The notes under the pieces: model-generated
What the model was told of the DNA's origin: nothing
Database searches by the model: none
What the model saw: the letters and a program-made list of their open reading frames with translations, nothing else
Shown here: in pieces, positions 12,632-21,767 of the stretch
Layout: every line of letters starts with the position of its first letter
How positions within the stretch are numbered: position 1 is the stretch's first letter
From: a virus
Length of the DNA: 42,264 nucleotides
IMG/VR virus record: IMGVR_UViG_3300035698_013847
Coordinates: 1 to 42,264 of that record
Direction: 5' to 3' (one strand)
Made by a program: the position numbers and the translations under genes

Positions 12632-12898
12632 ATGGCCAAAGGCGCGTATGCAGCGACAGACGCAGACAGTGTAATCATCCCCGCACAGACTCATGCTCAC
12701 TCGACAGAGCTCCAGCGCTACTCAGGCAGTGACGGCTTCATCGCTTTCGGCATTCCAGCCACAGTCGACGAAGGTATCAGGATCGGCGCGTCAGCTCCGT
12801 ACTACCATCTTGCCGCAGGCGACCCTCGCTTGCTCATGGATATTCACATGATTTGCGATACTGGTTTAACCCAGGCCGGAGGTTACGAAATATCATGA
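12632..12898 (+). CDS. small hypothetical protein, 88 aa
   Basis: AAGGAG precedes the ATG. The product is a small beta-rich protein (MAKGAYAATDADSVIIPAQT; GFIAFGIPATVDEGIRIG) of a type seen among minor virion components, but I do not recognise the family. Its stop overlaps the start of the exported repeat protein downstream. Confidence 0.5.
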   Translation: MAKGAYAATDADSVIIPAQTHAHSTELQRYSGSDGFIAFGIPATVDEGIRIGASAPYYHLAAGDPRLLMDIHMICDTGLTQAGGYEIS

Positions 12899-14040
12899 AG
12901 AAGCTTAATCGTTGGTGGGAGTCGTTCTCTATTCTTATTTTTGCGTTCATGTGTTTCGTAGCGCTGGCCAGCTCTGCTCGAGGTCAGGAAATGGGTGGTC
13001 CTGGAGGTCTCGGTGTTGTCGGGATGACTGAGGAGATCGCTGACGGATTGTATCTTCGCCTGGACGGGACAACTGTGCCTACTGCCGACATCGGTTTCGG
13101 TGGATTCTCAGCTACAAACGTTTTGAATATTGTTGGCGACGGCTCCGGGATCATCACTAACTTCGCTTATATCTACGAGGGCGGCACGGTTCTGAGTAAC
13201 AAGTACCTGCGCCTTGACGGTGGCAACGAGCCGACAGCCGACATCGGTTGGGGTGGCTACGATCTTACTGACGTTGGAAGCATGACATTAACTAATACCT
13301 TCACCTCTCCATACCTTATTGCAGAAGATGGAGTTGTTGGTATCACCAACGGCCTTAACACAGCGGCTCATATCTTCAGCGTATGGGATGTTGCAGGAAC
13401 GGAGAATTTTTGGGTCAATGGCAATGCCCAGTTTGGTGTTGGGAATACGGTTATCCAAAATAATCAAATTGGAAACTCATCTGGAAGTTTCGTCATTATA
13501 TCTGACGATGCTACATCTATTAGAACAGGTACTGGTGATAACGACATATCATTACAACTTGGCGGAACGCTTAATGTTCAGGACAGGGATGATTCTTATA
13601 ACCTCAGAGTTATGATTGACTCGTCCACAGGTGAAACGATCTGGTACGACAACGCTGAAGCTGTCTTCTCCACGAACAACGCGACGGAGTTCACTCACGT
13701 TGGGGGGATAAAGAATCGGGGTCATCATATTGACAAGCGCACAGATGCAGGAGCCGCAGATTACAATCCGAGCGCATTGACCATAGACTACATCATAACC
13801 GCAAATAACACGGCGGCGGCAAGAGCGATCGTAATCAGTTCCGAGGACGTTGCTTCAGGCACAACTGACGACCCTCGAATCTTCGTGATCAAGGATGAGT
13901 ACCAGTGGGCGACCACGAATAATCTTTCTATATCTCTCGAAAGTGGCGGCACGATTGATGGGACGTTAACTAATACCATTAATTCGAGCGGCAATGCGAT
14001 CAACCTGTATATCGATGGTGTCAACGGACACATATTCTAG
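12895..14040 (+). CDS. virion-type repeat protein with N-terminal signal sequence
   Basis: Start set at the ATG at 12895 (ATGA overlap). The N-terminus MKKLNRWWES followed by FSILIFAFMCFVALASSARG looks like a Sec signal peptide or membrane anchor. Two copies of a YLRLDG repeat follow (residues 53-76 and 104-127; pattern YLRLDG, PTADIG, GG), known from phage fibre and decoration proteins. The remainder is Gly/Thr/Asn-rich beta structure. A signal sequence on a virion-like protein is unusual and may mean assembly at, or display on, the host envelope. Role uncertain. Confidence 0.55.
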   Translation: MKKLNRWWESFSILIFAFMCFVALASSARGQEMGGPGGLGVVGMTEEIADGLYLRLDGTTVPTADIGFGGFSATNVLNIVGDGSGIITNFAYIYEGGTVLSNKYLRLDGGNEPTADIGWGGYDLTDVGSMTLTNTFTSPYLIAEDGVVGITNGLNTAAHIFSVWDVAGTENFWVNGNAQFGVGNTVIQNNQIGNSSGSFVIISDDATSIRTGTGDNDISLQLGGTLNVQDRDDSYNLRVMIDSSTGETIWYDNAEAVFSTNNATEFTHVGGIKNRGHHIDKRTDAGAADYNPSALTIDYIITANNTAAARAIVISSEDVASGTTDDPRIFVIKDEYQWATTNNLSISLESGGTIDGTLTNTINSSGNAINLYIDGVNGHIF

Positions 14041-14049
14041 GAGTCCATT

Positions 14050-14213
14050 ATGGCTTACGATTCAGAGACGGCAAGATCATCTATGTGCCGTGGCGCGGCA
14101 GAACTGCAAACAACAAGCCATGCCCGAACTTCTCTACGCTCGGTCATGAGCTTTGGCATATAGTCACAGACCAGATAGACGGGTCTGACGAACACGGTGA
14201 ATTTCACGCATAG
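14050..14213 (+). pseudogene. frameshifted small gene with HExxH motif
   Basis: After GGAG, the ATG at 14050 reads only 37 codons. The adjacent frame, entered by adding one base after ATGGC, gives a coherent protein of about 54 residues: LRFRDGKIIYVPWRGR, NFSTLGHELWHIVTDQ and DEHGEFHA, ending at TAG 14211-14213. HELWH is the zinc-protease HExxH signature, with more His and acidic residues after it. A G lost from a GGG run just after the start would explain the break. It may be a decayed gene or an assembly error. Confidence 0.5.
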
Positions 14214-14224
14214 GGGGGTAAGGG

Positions 14225-14605
14225 ATGATTCAGGCGACGATTGCAAAGGTAGCGGCGACGGGTAGTTTGTTGAGTGGTGGATCGATCGTTGTTGCTCAGG
14301 CTGTTCCTACGATCGTTCCTGCCGGGTTTCAAGCGTGGCCTGCTACGGCGATGCTCGCGTTTATCGCTCTGGTCTGTCTGTCGATCGTTGTCATCATGGT
14401 TAAGATGATATTTAAGACTATGGCCGCGGCTTCTGAAGCACAAAAGGAAGCGGCTGTAGCTCAGATGAAACTGGCCACTGAGCTTGGCGAAACAAACACT
14501 CGCATGAATGAAATGTCGCAGAAGCAAGGCGTCACCAATGAGAAAATGGGTGAACTCGTTGCTGTCATCAGAGCGAAACCTTGCATAGGGGATGAAGACG
14601 TATGA
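14225..14605 (+). CDS. membrane protein with cytoplasmic coiled coil (holin candidate)
   Basis: 126 residues. A moderately hydrophobic N-terminal segment (residues 10-35) and a clear transmembrane helix AMLAFIALVCLSIVVIMVKM (42-61) are followed by a charged helical tail (residues 65-115) suited to a coiled coil. Size and topology are compatible with a holin, but no lysin is nearby, and small membrane proteins also occur among virion genes. The stop overlaps the portal start. Confidence 0.45.
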   Translation: MIQATIAKVAATGSLLSGGSIVVAQAVPTIVPAGFQAWPATAMLAFIALVCLSIVVIMVKMIFKTMAAASEAQKEAAVAQMKLATELGETNTRMNEMSQKQGVTNEKMGELVAVIRAKPCIGDEDV

Positions 14606-16332
14606 GTGATTTAGGCGTAAATTTCGCTCAGCTTCGAGATGCTGTTAACTGGTCCGTAAGGCAGCTTGAAATTCCGAGAACGAACAGAGTTCTTTCCGTG
14701 AAGCAGTATGTTGGATCTCATTACGCTGCTCAGGGGTCTCAGAAGCGAGTCCCTACCAATTTCCTCGAGCTTGCTGTGACAATCTATACCAGACAGCTCG
14801 CCGCTCAGTCTCCGCGGGCTAAGGTCGCTACTGGATCTCCTTCGCTCAAGCCTCTTGCGAAGAGTATGGAAATTGCTCTGAATCAGATTCCGGATGAGAT
14901 CGGTCTTGGCGCTACTCTTCGCCGCGCTGTGATGGAGGCCCTATTCTCTCTTGGAGTCGTAAAGGTTGGTATTAGCTCAACAGGCGTACAGGTCCTGGGG
15001 TATGATGTTGGTGAGCCGTTTGTCGACATAGTGAATCTCGACGATTACTTCTGCGATATGAGCGCGGACAGTTGGAAGAATCTGCAGTACGAAGGAAATG
15101 ACTACTGGCTTCCGATCGATGCAGCTCGAGCGATGTATGGTAACCAGGTACAGCCGGATGACTTTACGATTACAGGCGATAACGGAGAGATTCGTTCTGA
15201 AGAGATCAGCAAGGAAGATGGCGCCGACTTATATAAAGATAAGGTTTGGCTCCGGGACGTGTGGCTGACTCGAGAGAATAAGCTTCTGACATATGGCGTG
15301 AAAGGTAACGATATCTACAATATCATCCCTTGGGATGGTCCGGAGCATAGCCCCTACCACGTCCTCGGTTTCGCTGATGTTCCTGGTAACCTTTTGCCTC
15401 TCCCTCCTGTCGCTCTTTGGACTGACCTTCATGAGCTTGCTAATATCCTGTTCCGGAAGCTCGGCCGTCAGGCTGACGCGAAGAAGACAGTTGCGGCTTT
15501 CAGTGGTGGCAATGACGACGATATTAAGGCTCTGCGGACAGCTCTTGACGGAGACGGTATCGGATATCACGGCAAGAAGCCTGAGTCTCTTACTGTCGGC
15601 GGTATAGATGCTCCGACGCTCGCTTTGTTCTTACAGACAAAAGACCTTTTTAGCTATCTCGCAGGAAACCTGGACAGTCTCGGCGGACTGGCTCCTTCTA
15701 CTGATACAGTCGGCCAGGATAAGCTACTCTCGGAAGCTGCGAACGCCAGGCTCAAGCATATGCGGGATCAGACTGTCAGTTTCGCCAGAGGTATCTTCAA
15801 GTCTCTCGCATGGTATGAGTGGACTGATCCTGTCCGGGAACGGACGGTAGAGAAGACGGTAAAGAGTGCCGGCGTCTCTGTCCGGCGCGTATGGTCTCAG
15901 GAGACCAGAGAGGGCGACTTCCTCGACTACAATTTCGATATAGATCCTTACTCGATGCAGGACAACACTCCGGACTCGAAGCTCCAGAAGATCCGAGCGA
16001 TCCTCGAGTCATTCATTATGCCTCTCTTGCCTATGATGGAACAGCAGGGCGGACAGCTCGACATGAAACAATACGTCGAACTGATCGGCGACCTGAGTAA
16101 CGTTCCTGAGTTGCTCGACATGTTTACTTTCCGTGAGCCGATGGAAGGCGAACCGGTTCAAGCTGCAGGTCAGGCGAAACCGACCATGGGCAACAATACT
16201 ACGCGGACCTACGATCGAGTCGTCCGGCCTGGTGCGACTAGGAGCGGGAAAGATCATGTAATGTCTCAGCTACTCATGGGTAGCGGTGTCCAGAGCGGAG
16301 AGGCCGCTACAGCAGGAAGGCCGGTATCGTAA
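14602..16332 (+). CDS. portal protein
   Basis: A 576-residue portal (head-tail connector) candidate placed between TerL and the capsid genes. Features fit short-tailed-phage portals: a helical N-terminal region with RVPTNFLELAVTIYTRQLAA, a central beta-rich wing with DYFCDMSADSW, the segment HVLGFADVPGNLLPLPPVAL, the long crown helices, and a C-terminal FREPMEGEP tail. Portals form the dodecameric vertex ring through which DNA passes. The ATG overlaps the upstream stop. Confidence rests on size, position and the overall pattern. Confidence 0.8.
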   Translation: MSDLGVNFAQLRDAVNWSVRQLEIPRTNRVLSVKQYVGSHYAAQGSQKRVPTNFLELAVTIYTRQLAAQSPRAKVATGSPSLKPLAKSMEIALNQIPDEIGLGATLRRAVMEALFSLGVVKVGISSTGVQVLGYDVGEPFVDIVNLDDYFCDMSADSWKNLQYEGNDYWLPIDAARAMYGNQVQPDDFTITGDNGEIRSEEISKEDGADLYKDKVWLRDVWLTRENKLLTYGVKGNDIYNIIPWDGPEHSPYHVLGFADVPGNLLPLPPVALWTDLHELANILFRKLGRQADAKKTVAAFSGGNDDDIKALRTALDGDGIGYHGKKPESLTVGGIDAPTLALFLQTKDLFSYLAGNLDSLGGLAPSTDTVGQDKLLSEAANARLKHMRDQTVSFARGIFKSLAWYEWTDPVRERTVEKTVKSAGVSVRRVWSQETREGDFLDYNFDIDPYSMQDNTPDSKLQKIRAILESFIMPLLPMMEQQGGQLDMKQYVELIGDLSNVPELLDMFTFREPMEGEPVQAAGQAKPTMGNNTTRTYDRVVRPGATRSGKDHVMSQLLMGSGVQSGEAATAGRPVS

Positions 16333-16667
16333 TGGTTGTCTATTGCTATGAAACGAAGAGCGGGAAAGTTGTGGAGAAGCTGTTCCCTATGGGGCAGGCG
16401 CCCAAGACGGTGAAGATCGGCAGAACGGTGGCCCGCCGTAGTTTCAGCGCTGAGAGTAAGAGCGTTCCGTCTGAGGCCGGCTGGCCCCTTGAATGTCTTG
16501 GATCTGGCGTCAATGCTGATCAGGCTGGAGAATTGAGGGGTCACTTCAAGAAACACGGCCTGAATATACCGGTCAGTAGTGACGGAAATCCGATATACCC
16601 GAATGCGGCTATGCGTCGAAAGGGATTAAAGTGTCGAAACATTGTTGACAGGTCCAGCTATATTTAG
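16332..16667 (+). CDS. conserved head-module protein, 111 aa
   Basis: Matches a small protein often encoded right after the portal: YCYETKSGKVVEKLFPMGQA, VARRSFSAESKSVP, AGWPLECLGSGV and DQAGELRGHFKKHG. The FP.G.AP..V motif near the N-terminus recalls FmdB-type zinc-ribbon proteins, but the paired cysteines are missing. Function is unknown; a minor head or chaperone role is a guess from position. TAATG overlap with the portal stop. Confidence 0.6.
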   Translation: MVVYCYETKSGKVVEKLFPMGQAPKTVKIGRTVARRSFSAESKSVPSEAGWPLECLGSGVNADQAGELRGHFKKHGLNIPVSSDGNPIYPNAAMRRKGLKCRNIVDRSSYI

Positions 16668-16690
16668 TAGGGCTGGATCAGAACAAACCC

Positions 16691-16699
16691 ACCACCACA
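16691..16699 (+). promoter_or_regulatory. ACCACCACA leader motif
   Basis: ACCACCACA lies 16 bases before the ATG of the scaffold-like gene at 16716, just ahead of AGAAGGA. Confidence 0.6.
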
Positions 16700-16715
16700 C
16701 ATAGAAGGAACTATT

Positions 16716-17741
16716 ATGGCTGACGAAACTACAGTTGTCGAAGAAGAAGTTCTGCCTCCAGCCGCTGCTGAAGCTGCTGCTGCGTCTGCTGCCGATTCAG
16801 TAGATGATGGTTCTGTCTCCAAGGAAATTCTCGATGATATCGATGCAGGAGTAGAATCTGCCGGTAAGGACGCTGACGCCAGAACGGTAGCTCGTTTAGA
16901 GGCCAGTGCCGAACCAGGCGCCGCAGACGCGAAGCCAAAAACAATTTCTAAAGAGGAAGTCGTTGTCGATGAAGAAGTCGACGAAACGGTAATGCCGGCT
17001 GCTGCGACCAAGAAGGACGAAGCGGTTGAGGATCTCACAAAAACAGAAAAGGTTGAGACTGCTGAAGTTATTCCCAGCAGTATAGATGACAGTCAACTCG
17101 AGCGGGCATTTAAGGTTGGGCTTTCTGTTGCTGACGCAAGGAAACTTCCTGATGCTGCATCTCTCGAAAGTGTGCTCACTCTCCTTGAAGCTAAGACCGG
17201 TGACGGTGGCGGCGAAGGCGGTGAAGGTGACGAAGTCGTTACTGACGTTAAGAATCTCTTAGCAGGGTTTCCTGAATTCAGTGAAGACGACTATGATCCT
17301 AAGCTTGTCGCTGCGTTGAACGCTCTCAAGAGTGTCGTTGAACCTCTCCTCGGAAAGGTTGACGCTTTGGAGTCTGCTCAGGCCAATACGGTTGCATCAG
17401 TATATGAGTCTAAGGTAGGGGCTCTTGGCGAGGCTTATCAAACCGCCATGAAAACAACTCCGCAGAAAGCTGTAGATCTTAAAGACAAGTTTGAAATTCT
17501 TGCTGGTGGCTATAAGGCTGCAGGCAAAGAGGTCGACTCCGCTTCAGTCTTCGACGAAGCCGTGGCCCTTGTCATGGGTGACATAGCGACAGAATCGAAA
17601 ACTACGATTAAGACTGAAGAGTTGAAGAAAAGAGAGACTCAGCATATTCAGAAGCCCGCCGGTTCGTCAAGTAAGCCGAAAGGTGATGCTTCTGAAGATA
17701 TTGCTGCTGAGATTGATAGGAATCACTTTGGTAAGAAATAA
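16716..17741 (+). CDS. scaffolding-like protein
   Basis: 341 residues, directly upstream of the capsid gene. The N-terminal 130 residues are extremely acidic and Ala/Glu/Val-rich (VVEEEVLPPAAAEAAAASAA), the middle and C-terminal parts are helical, and the end is basic (Lys-rich around residues 295-320). This composition and position fit a capsid assembly scaffold that fills the prohead and leaves before or during packaging. No protease motif was seen. Sequence alone does not show the family. Confidence 0.6.
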   Translation: MADETTVVEEEVLPPAAAEAAAASAADSVDDGSVSKEILDDIDAGVESAGKDADARTVARLEASAEPGAADAKPKTISKEEVVVDEEVDETVMPAAATKKDEAVEDLTKTEKVETAEVIPSSIDDSQLERAFKVGLSVADARKLPDAASLESVLTLLEAKTGDGGGEGGEGDEVVTDVKNLLAGFPEFSEDDYDPKLVAALNALKSVVEPLLGKVDALESAQANTVASVYESKVGALGEAYQTAMKTTPQKAVDLKDKFEILAGGYKAAGKEVDSASVFDEAVALVMGDIATESKTTIKTEELKKRETQHIQKPAGSSSKPKGDASEDIAAEIDRNHFGKK

Positions 17742-17770
17742 TCGGCCAATAGGCCGGAAAGAGGGACAAC

Positions 17771-18802
17771 ATGGGAATTCCAGCCAATCAGATTGACGAT
17801 TTAGTTCTTGAAACACAGAACAAGCTCATCAAACGCGGTGCGTTTGTCGACATGCAGACTGATCTGACCGATCACGTCGCTGTCCGTGAGATGTGGAAGA
17901 AGAAACGCAAACAGTTCGTGGGCGGCGTGAACTGGGAATTTGCGATCCAGATGGATCATAACCACTCGGCGCGTACGGTCGGAATGTACGAGCAGGATGG
18001 TTCGAGCATCAATGACACGATGAAGAACGGCGAAGTCGGCCCGCGTCATGTCAATGCTCACTATCTCTACGACATGCACGAGAAGGCCTTCCAGCGTGGC
18101 GGGTTGGCGATTGTCGATCTCATCAAGACGAAGTATGTCGGGATGATGGTCAGTTTCTACGAACTCATGGAAACTCTTCTGTGGAGCAAACCTTCGGACG
18201 TCTCTGACGATAAGAGCCCGTACGGAATTGCTTACTGGGTCGTGAAGAATGCGACTGAAGGATTCAACGGCGGTAACCCTGCTGGTTTCCCAAGTGGTCG
18301 TGCAGGAATCGACTCGGCGACTTATACTCGCTTCAAAAACTGGACTGCTCAGTACGTATCAGTCTCTGCGGAAGACCTTGTCCGTAAGATGCGTAAGGCA
18401 CACAGGAACAGCAAATTCCGCTCTCCTGTCTCTCACTCTACCCCGAGTGTCCAGATGGGTAACGGGATCTACGTCGGTGATACGGTCATTGGCCTGCTCG
18501 AAGAACTGCTCGAGAAGCGTAACATGAACCTCGGCAATGACCTCGCCAGCAAAGACGGCAGGACCATGTTTAAGTCTACTCCTGTGACCTATGCTCCGAA
18601 ATTGGACGCTGACAGTACAGACCCGATCTACATGCTCGACTGGAAATGGCTCGCTGTTGGTGTCATGGCTGGATGGGCTGAGAACCTGACCGCGCCTTAC
18701 ATGGTCCCAGGCAAACACAATGTCCGACGAGTCGACCTCGATGCTTCTATGAACATGGTTTGCACCGACCCTCGCCGTCAGGTTGTCATAAGCAAAGCGT
18801 AA
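17771..18802 (+). CDS. major capsid protein
   Basis: 343 residues in the standard capsid position after the scaffold. The sequence has the mixed beta/helical look of an HK97-fold capsid protein: an N-arm, an extended loop region (KKKRKQFVGGVNWEFAIQMD), the helical spine region (NWTAQYVSVSAEDLVRKMRK) and a C-terminal segment ending NMVCTDPRRQVVI that is common in phage capsid proteins. No maturation protease cleavage site is obvious. AAAGAGGGA precedes the ATG, after a small CGGCC/GGCCG hairpin at 17743-17757. Confidence 0.75.
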   Translation: MGIPANQIDDLVLETQNKLIKRGAFVDMQTDLTDHVAVREMWKKKRKQFVGGVNWEFAIQMDHNHSARTVGMYEQDGSSINDTMKNGEVGPRHVNAHYLYDMHEKAFQRGGLAIVDLIKTKYVGMMVSFYELMETLLWSKPSDVSDDKSPYGIAYWVVKNATEGFNGGNPAGFPSGRAGIDSATYTRFKNWTAQYVSVSAEDLVRKMRKAHRNSKFRSPVSHSTPSVQMGNGIYVGDTVIGLLEELLEKRNMNLGNDLASKDGRTMFKSTPVTYAPKLDADSTDPIYMLDWKWLAVGVMAGWAENLTAPYMVPGKHNVRRVDLDASMNMVCTDPRRQVVISKA

Positions 18803-18868
18803 GGAGTGTTTCGGAGTCGAAGTGGAATTGGTTTTTAACTACGTAAAATAGAATAAGGAGAAGGTGTC

Positions 18869-19930
18869 ATGGATATCAGTCAGAATGCACCCCAGAAAGC
18901 TGGAAACGGGATTACTGAGTGGGTCTGGTACGAAGGTACTGACGAACTGCTTGAAGGTGAAGGCGTTTGCTTTAACACGAATTACGGCGTAGCTGCGGAT
19001 TTTGATGGTCGCAGAGCTGTTCGCGTAGAGCGTCCGAGCATCACGAATAACCGGGCATTCGCCGGTGTCGCGAAGCGCAACTACTTCGCCAATACTGGTG
19101 GTCAGTACATCGAGATCTATGTTCCCGGAAGCCGGGGCGTAAAGATCGCGGTGGGTATCGATACAGTCATCGATACTGGTTACCTGACCTTCCAGGCAGG
19201 CGGCGGAACAGGCGCTGGCCGGTTCCTGAAGCAGGGTTACAAGGGCAGAGGTTCTGTCTACATTCGTCAGACTGTCACCGCATTGCTTGAAGGTGGCTTC
19301 TCCGGCGCGACCTTGTCGGTAGATGGTCCTACCGGCCTTATCGTGACTGTCGCCGATTCTTCTGACATGGCCGCTGGCGATACCTTCGTCATAATTGGCG
19401 GCGAAAACGATGCGACTGGGGTTGTAGTTCCTGGGAAATACACGATCAGCTCGATCACCGATGCGACTACAATCGTGCTGAAGGCTACATGCTTGAGCAC
19501 GTTGACTACGGGCAGCATCACGCTTACCGGTTACATCTATACCGGCAACCCGAAATGCGAAGGCGATCTCATGACGGGCGAAGAGTCCGGCGGGATCGAG
19601 TTCTTGAGCCCTCCGAATGCCGGAGTTGTTGGTATCACCTACATGGTCGGCGGCATCAGCTTCATTTGCGGTGGGGTTACACTCGACGCGGATGTGGATG
19701 TGACGTTCGCTCAGGAGACGTTCGCTGGAGCCCAGAAGGGGTTTTATCTGCTTGGTGATCTGGCTACAAATGACTTCACTCTGGATCTTGCTACCGCAGG
19801 TATCCGGCTCGACGGAGATACGGCGCTGACTGACATCAACGAGATTGATGACACCGACGATGTCGTGTGGCTTGAATTTAAGGGCGCACGTTGGTTCACC
19901 AAGGACCTTAACGGACCAGTCGAGGCGTAA
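18869..19930 (+). CDS. putative capsid decoration/minor structural protein
   Basis: 353 residues following the capsid gene. It is Gly/Thr/Val-rich beta structure throughout: AFAGVAKRNYFANTGG, then EIYVPGSRGVKIAVG, both reminiscent of DUF2190-like decoration proteins that coat capsids. A middle insertion (about residues 140-230) looks like an added beta domain (TDATTIVLKATCLSTLTTGS). The gene is followed by a strong terminator, so it ends the head transcript. AAGGAGAAGG precedes the ATG. Confidence 0.6.
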   Translation: MDISQNAPQKAGNGITEWVWYEGTDELLEGEGVCFNTNYGVAADFDGRRAVRVERPSITNNRAFAGVAKRNYFANTGGQYIEIYVPGSRGVKIAVGIDTVIDTGYLTFQAGGGTGAGRFLKQGYKGRGSVYIRQTVTALLEGGFSGATLSVDGPTGLIVTVADSSDMAAGDTFVIIGGENDATGVVVPGKYTISSITDATTIVLKATCLSTLTTGSITLTGYIYTGNPKCEGDLMTGEESGGIEFLSPPNAGVVGITYMVGGISFICGGVTLDADVDVTFAQETFAGAQKGFYLLGDLATNDFTLDLATAGIRLDGDTALTDINEIDDTDDVVWLEFKGARWFTKDLNGPVEA

Positions 19931-19950
19931 GTCTGAATATTGAATAACAG

Positions 19951-19985
19951 GCGCGGGGTGGGCAATCCTACCCCGCGCTTCTTTC
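19951..19985 (+). terminator. rho-independent terminator
   Basis: GCGCGGGGT (19951-19959) pairs with ACCCCGCGC (19970-19978), extended inward by GG/CC pairs, and is followed by TTCTTT. It closes the capsid transcript; the next gene begins after an ACCACCACA motif. Confidence 0.85.
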
Positions 19986-19987
19986 CA

Positions 19988-19996
19988 ACCACCACA
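19988..19996 (+). promoter_or_regulatory. ACCACCACA leader motif
   Basis: ACCACCACA directly follows the terminator tail and precedes AGGAG (19999-20003) and the ATG at 20014. Confidence 0.65.
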
Positions 19997-20013
19997 ATAG
20001 GAGCAACACCATC

Positions 20014-20316
20014 ATGGCCGAAGAACAAAATGACACGCCTGAAGAAGTAGCAGTCGCCCCTAAGACGGAAACTCGTATCGATGAACTCTCTGCGTCTATT
20101 TTCGAGAGTCTCGGATACAAGGGAAAACTTCCCGACTCAGTTATCGTTCTTTTCAGAAGGTTTAAGAAATACAAGGACATCCTTCAGCCTGGAACTCTTT
20201 CCGCTGAAGGTTTTGCATTTGTGGCTGTCCTGGCTGATCTCTCGGACGGCAAGATAGAGATGGTCCTCCATGAAGAGGACAATAAGACTCCTTTACCGGA
20301 GGCATCCCAGGAGTAG
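20014..20316 (+). CDS. small structural-module protein, 100 aa
   Basis: 100 residues with acidic, disordered ends (MAEEQNDTPEEVAVAPKTET and DNKTPLPEASQE) around a short helical core (LSASIFESLGYKGKLP; VIVLFRRFKKYKDIL). It begins a new transcript segment after the terminator at 19951-19985. Not recognised; a head-completion or assembly-chaperone role is only suggested by position. Confidence 0.5.
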   Translation: MAEEQNDTPEEVAVAPKTETRIDELSASIFESLGYKGKLPDSVIVLFRRFKKYKDILQPGTLSAEGFAFVAVLADLSDGKIEMVLHEEDNKTPLPEASQE

Positions 20317-20322
20317 TATCTC

Positions 20323-21321
20323 GTGGCTGAGTCAACACTGTCGACGAACTATCTTGCGTTAATTGCTGATATAGGCGGATTTCTCGGGTACAGCCGAACT
20401 GTAGCAGATTGGTCGACAGCTCAAGCTGAAGAGATTGACGTTTACCTCCAGGCAGGCCTAAGGCAATTCTACTACCCTCCATCCATGGAAGGGGTCCCTG
20501 ACGGTTACGAGTGGTCGTTCATGAATCCTACGACTACGATCGACACGATCGCGGCGTACAGTACCGGGACACTCGAAGTGGCTGCAGGGATCTGTACTCT
20601 CTCTGACGGCGTCTGGCCGCTCTGGGCTCAGACTCATGGGAAGCTCACGATCGACAGTACGGTCTACGCCATTACATCGAGAGATAGCGACACTGAAATG
20701 ACCGTTGTTGGAGATGATGTTACTGCCGGCGAGGACGACTGGAGTCTGAGTCATGTCGGGTATCAAGATTTGCCTGACACTCTAGGGCGTGTTCTCACTG
20801 ACTTCTATTTCGAGACCGAGACGTACAGTCCTTCAATCGTTGTTGTCAGTGAGGCCAGGATGCTCGCTCTCCTCCAGAGAACGACTGATTCCAGCAGGCC
20901 TCAGTTCGCCGCGGTGAGGTACAAAGACAGCGCTCAGACGGAAGGTCAGAGGCTCGAGGTAATGTGGTGGCCGATTCCTGATGCAGTCTATACTCTCACT
21001 TATCGGTATGAAGGTTATACAGGGAGCTTGACGGCTGTTCGAAAGTACCCTCTTGGCGGTATGAAATATTCAGCATTACTCAAGGAAAGCTGTCTCTCTA
21101 TGGCCGAACTGCAGGCCAACGATGAGCGCGGTATCCACTGGGAGTCTTTCGTAAGATTACTCAAGGGCGGGGTCGCTATGGATCAGAAGTCCGGTGGACG
21201 TTACTTCGGGCCTATGGGCTCAGGCGAGCCTGGTGACGCTAACGGTTTTCGTGGATCTCTAACTCGTCATGGATGTGGACAGACGACTTACCCTGTTACC
21301 TACAAGGATGAAACTTGGTGA
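20323..21321 (+). CDS. head-tail adaptor / tubular-tail-like protein
   Basis: 332 residues starting at GTG (20323), with AGGAG about nine bases upstream. The N-terminal helix (LSTNYLALIADIGGFLGYSR) and EEIDVYLQAGLRQFYYPP are typical of short-tail adaptor proteins that bind the portal ring; a beta insertion follows (residues 60-145), and the C-terminal RLEVMWWPIPDAVYTLTYRY resembles the adaptor core. It probably forms the ring between portal and tail nozzle. Homology is recognised by pattern only. Confidence 0.6.
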   Translation: MAESTLSTNYLALIADIGGFLGYSRTVADWSTAQAEEIDVYLQAGLRQFYYPPSMEGVPDGYEWSFMNPTTTIDTIAAYSTGTLEVAAGICTLSDGVWPLWAQTHGKLTIDSTVYAITSRDSDTEMTVVGDDVTAGEDDWSLSHVGYQDLPDTLGRVLTDFYFETETYSPSIVVVSEARMLALLQRTTDSSRPQFAAVRYKDSAQTEGQRLEVMWWPIPDAVYTLTYRYEGYTGSLTAVRKYPLGGMKYSALLKESCLSMAELQANDERGIHWESFVRLLKGGVAMDQKSGGRYFGPMGSGEPGDANGFRGSLTRHGCGQTTYPVTYKDETW

Positions 21322-21728
21322 ACCAATTCGTAAGAGTCGGACTTGCTGTTATCGGCGTTCCCATAGAGATCGTCGCAAGAGCCTTCCGTCACAGATGGAC
21401 GCTGGATTGTGATACTGTTTACAGGAATCTCGATGAAGACTGGTCATTGACAGCAATAGCCGGTATGCGGTATGACTCTTTTACGTTCGCGCCGAACCTG
21501 AGAAACGAGGACGGGAGCTATAGTCGAGCGGCTGCGATACATGACCAGGGCTGGAATACAGGCCGGAAAGACAGCGGAGACATTTTGACTTTTGACGAAA
21601 ATACTCATGCTTTCAGCTCTGTACTCAAAGCGGAAGGACATCCAGCGTGGATAAGAAAGGTGTACGTAAAGGGCGTCCAGCTTTCTATTCTGAGAAAAAG
21701 ATGGAAAAAGGCTTTTAATCACGAATAA
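21318..21728 (+). CDS. DUF1353-like small virion-module protein
   Basis: 136 residues. The centre SRAAAIHDQGWNTGRKDSGD fits the phage DUF1353 pattern of a helix holding IHD followed by a charged segment, whose function is unknown. Start set at the GTG at 21318, which overlaps the previous TGA; a TTG at 21315 is also possible. The C-terminus is basic (LRKRWKKAFN). Position between adaptor and beta-helix protein suggests a minor structural or assembly role. Confidence 0.5.
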   Translation: MNQFVRVGLAVIGVPIEIVARAFRHRWTLDCDTVYRNLDEDWSLTAIAGMRYDSFTFAPNLRNEDGSYSRAAAIHDQGWNTGRKDSGDILTFDENTHAFSSVLKAEGHPAWIRKVYVKGVQLSILRKRWKKAFNHE

Positions 21729-21767
21729 CCTGTTCTACATTTGGGCAGGAAAAAGGAGGATGGGCAA

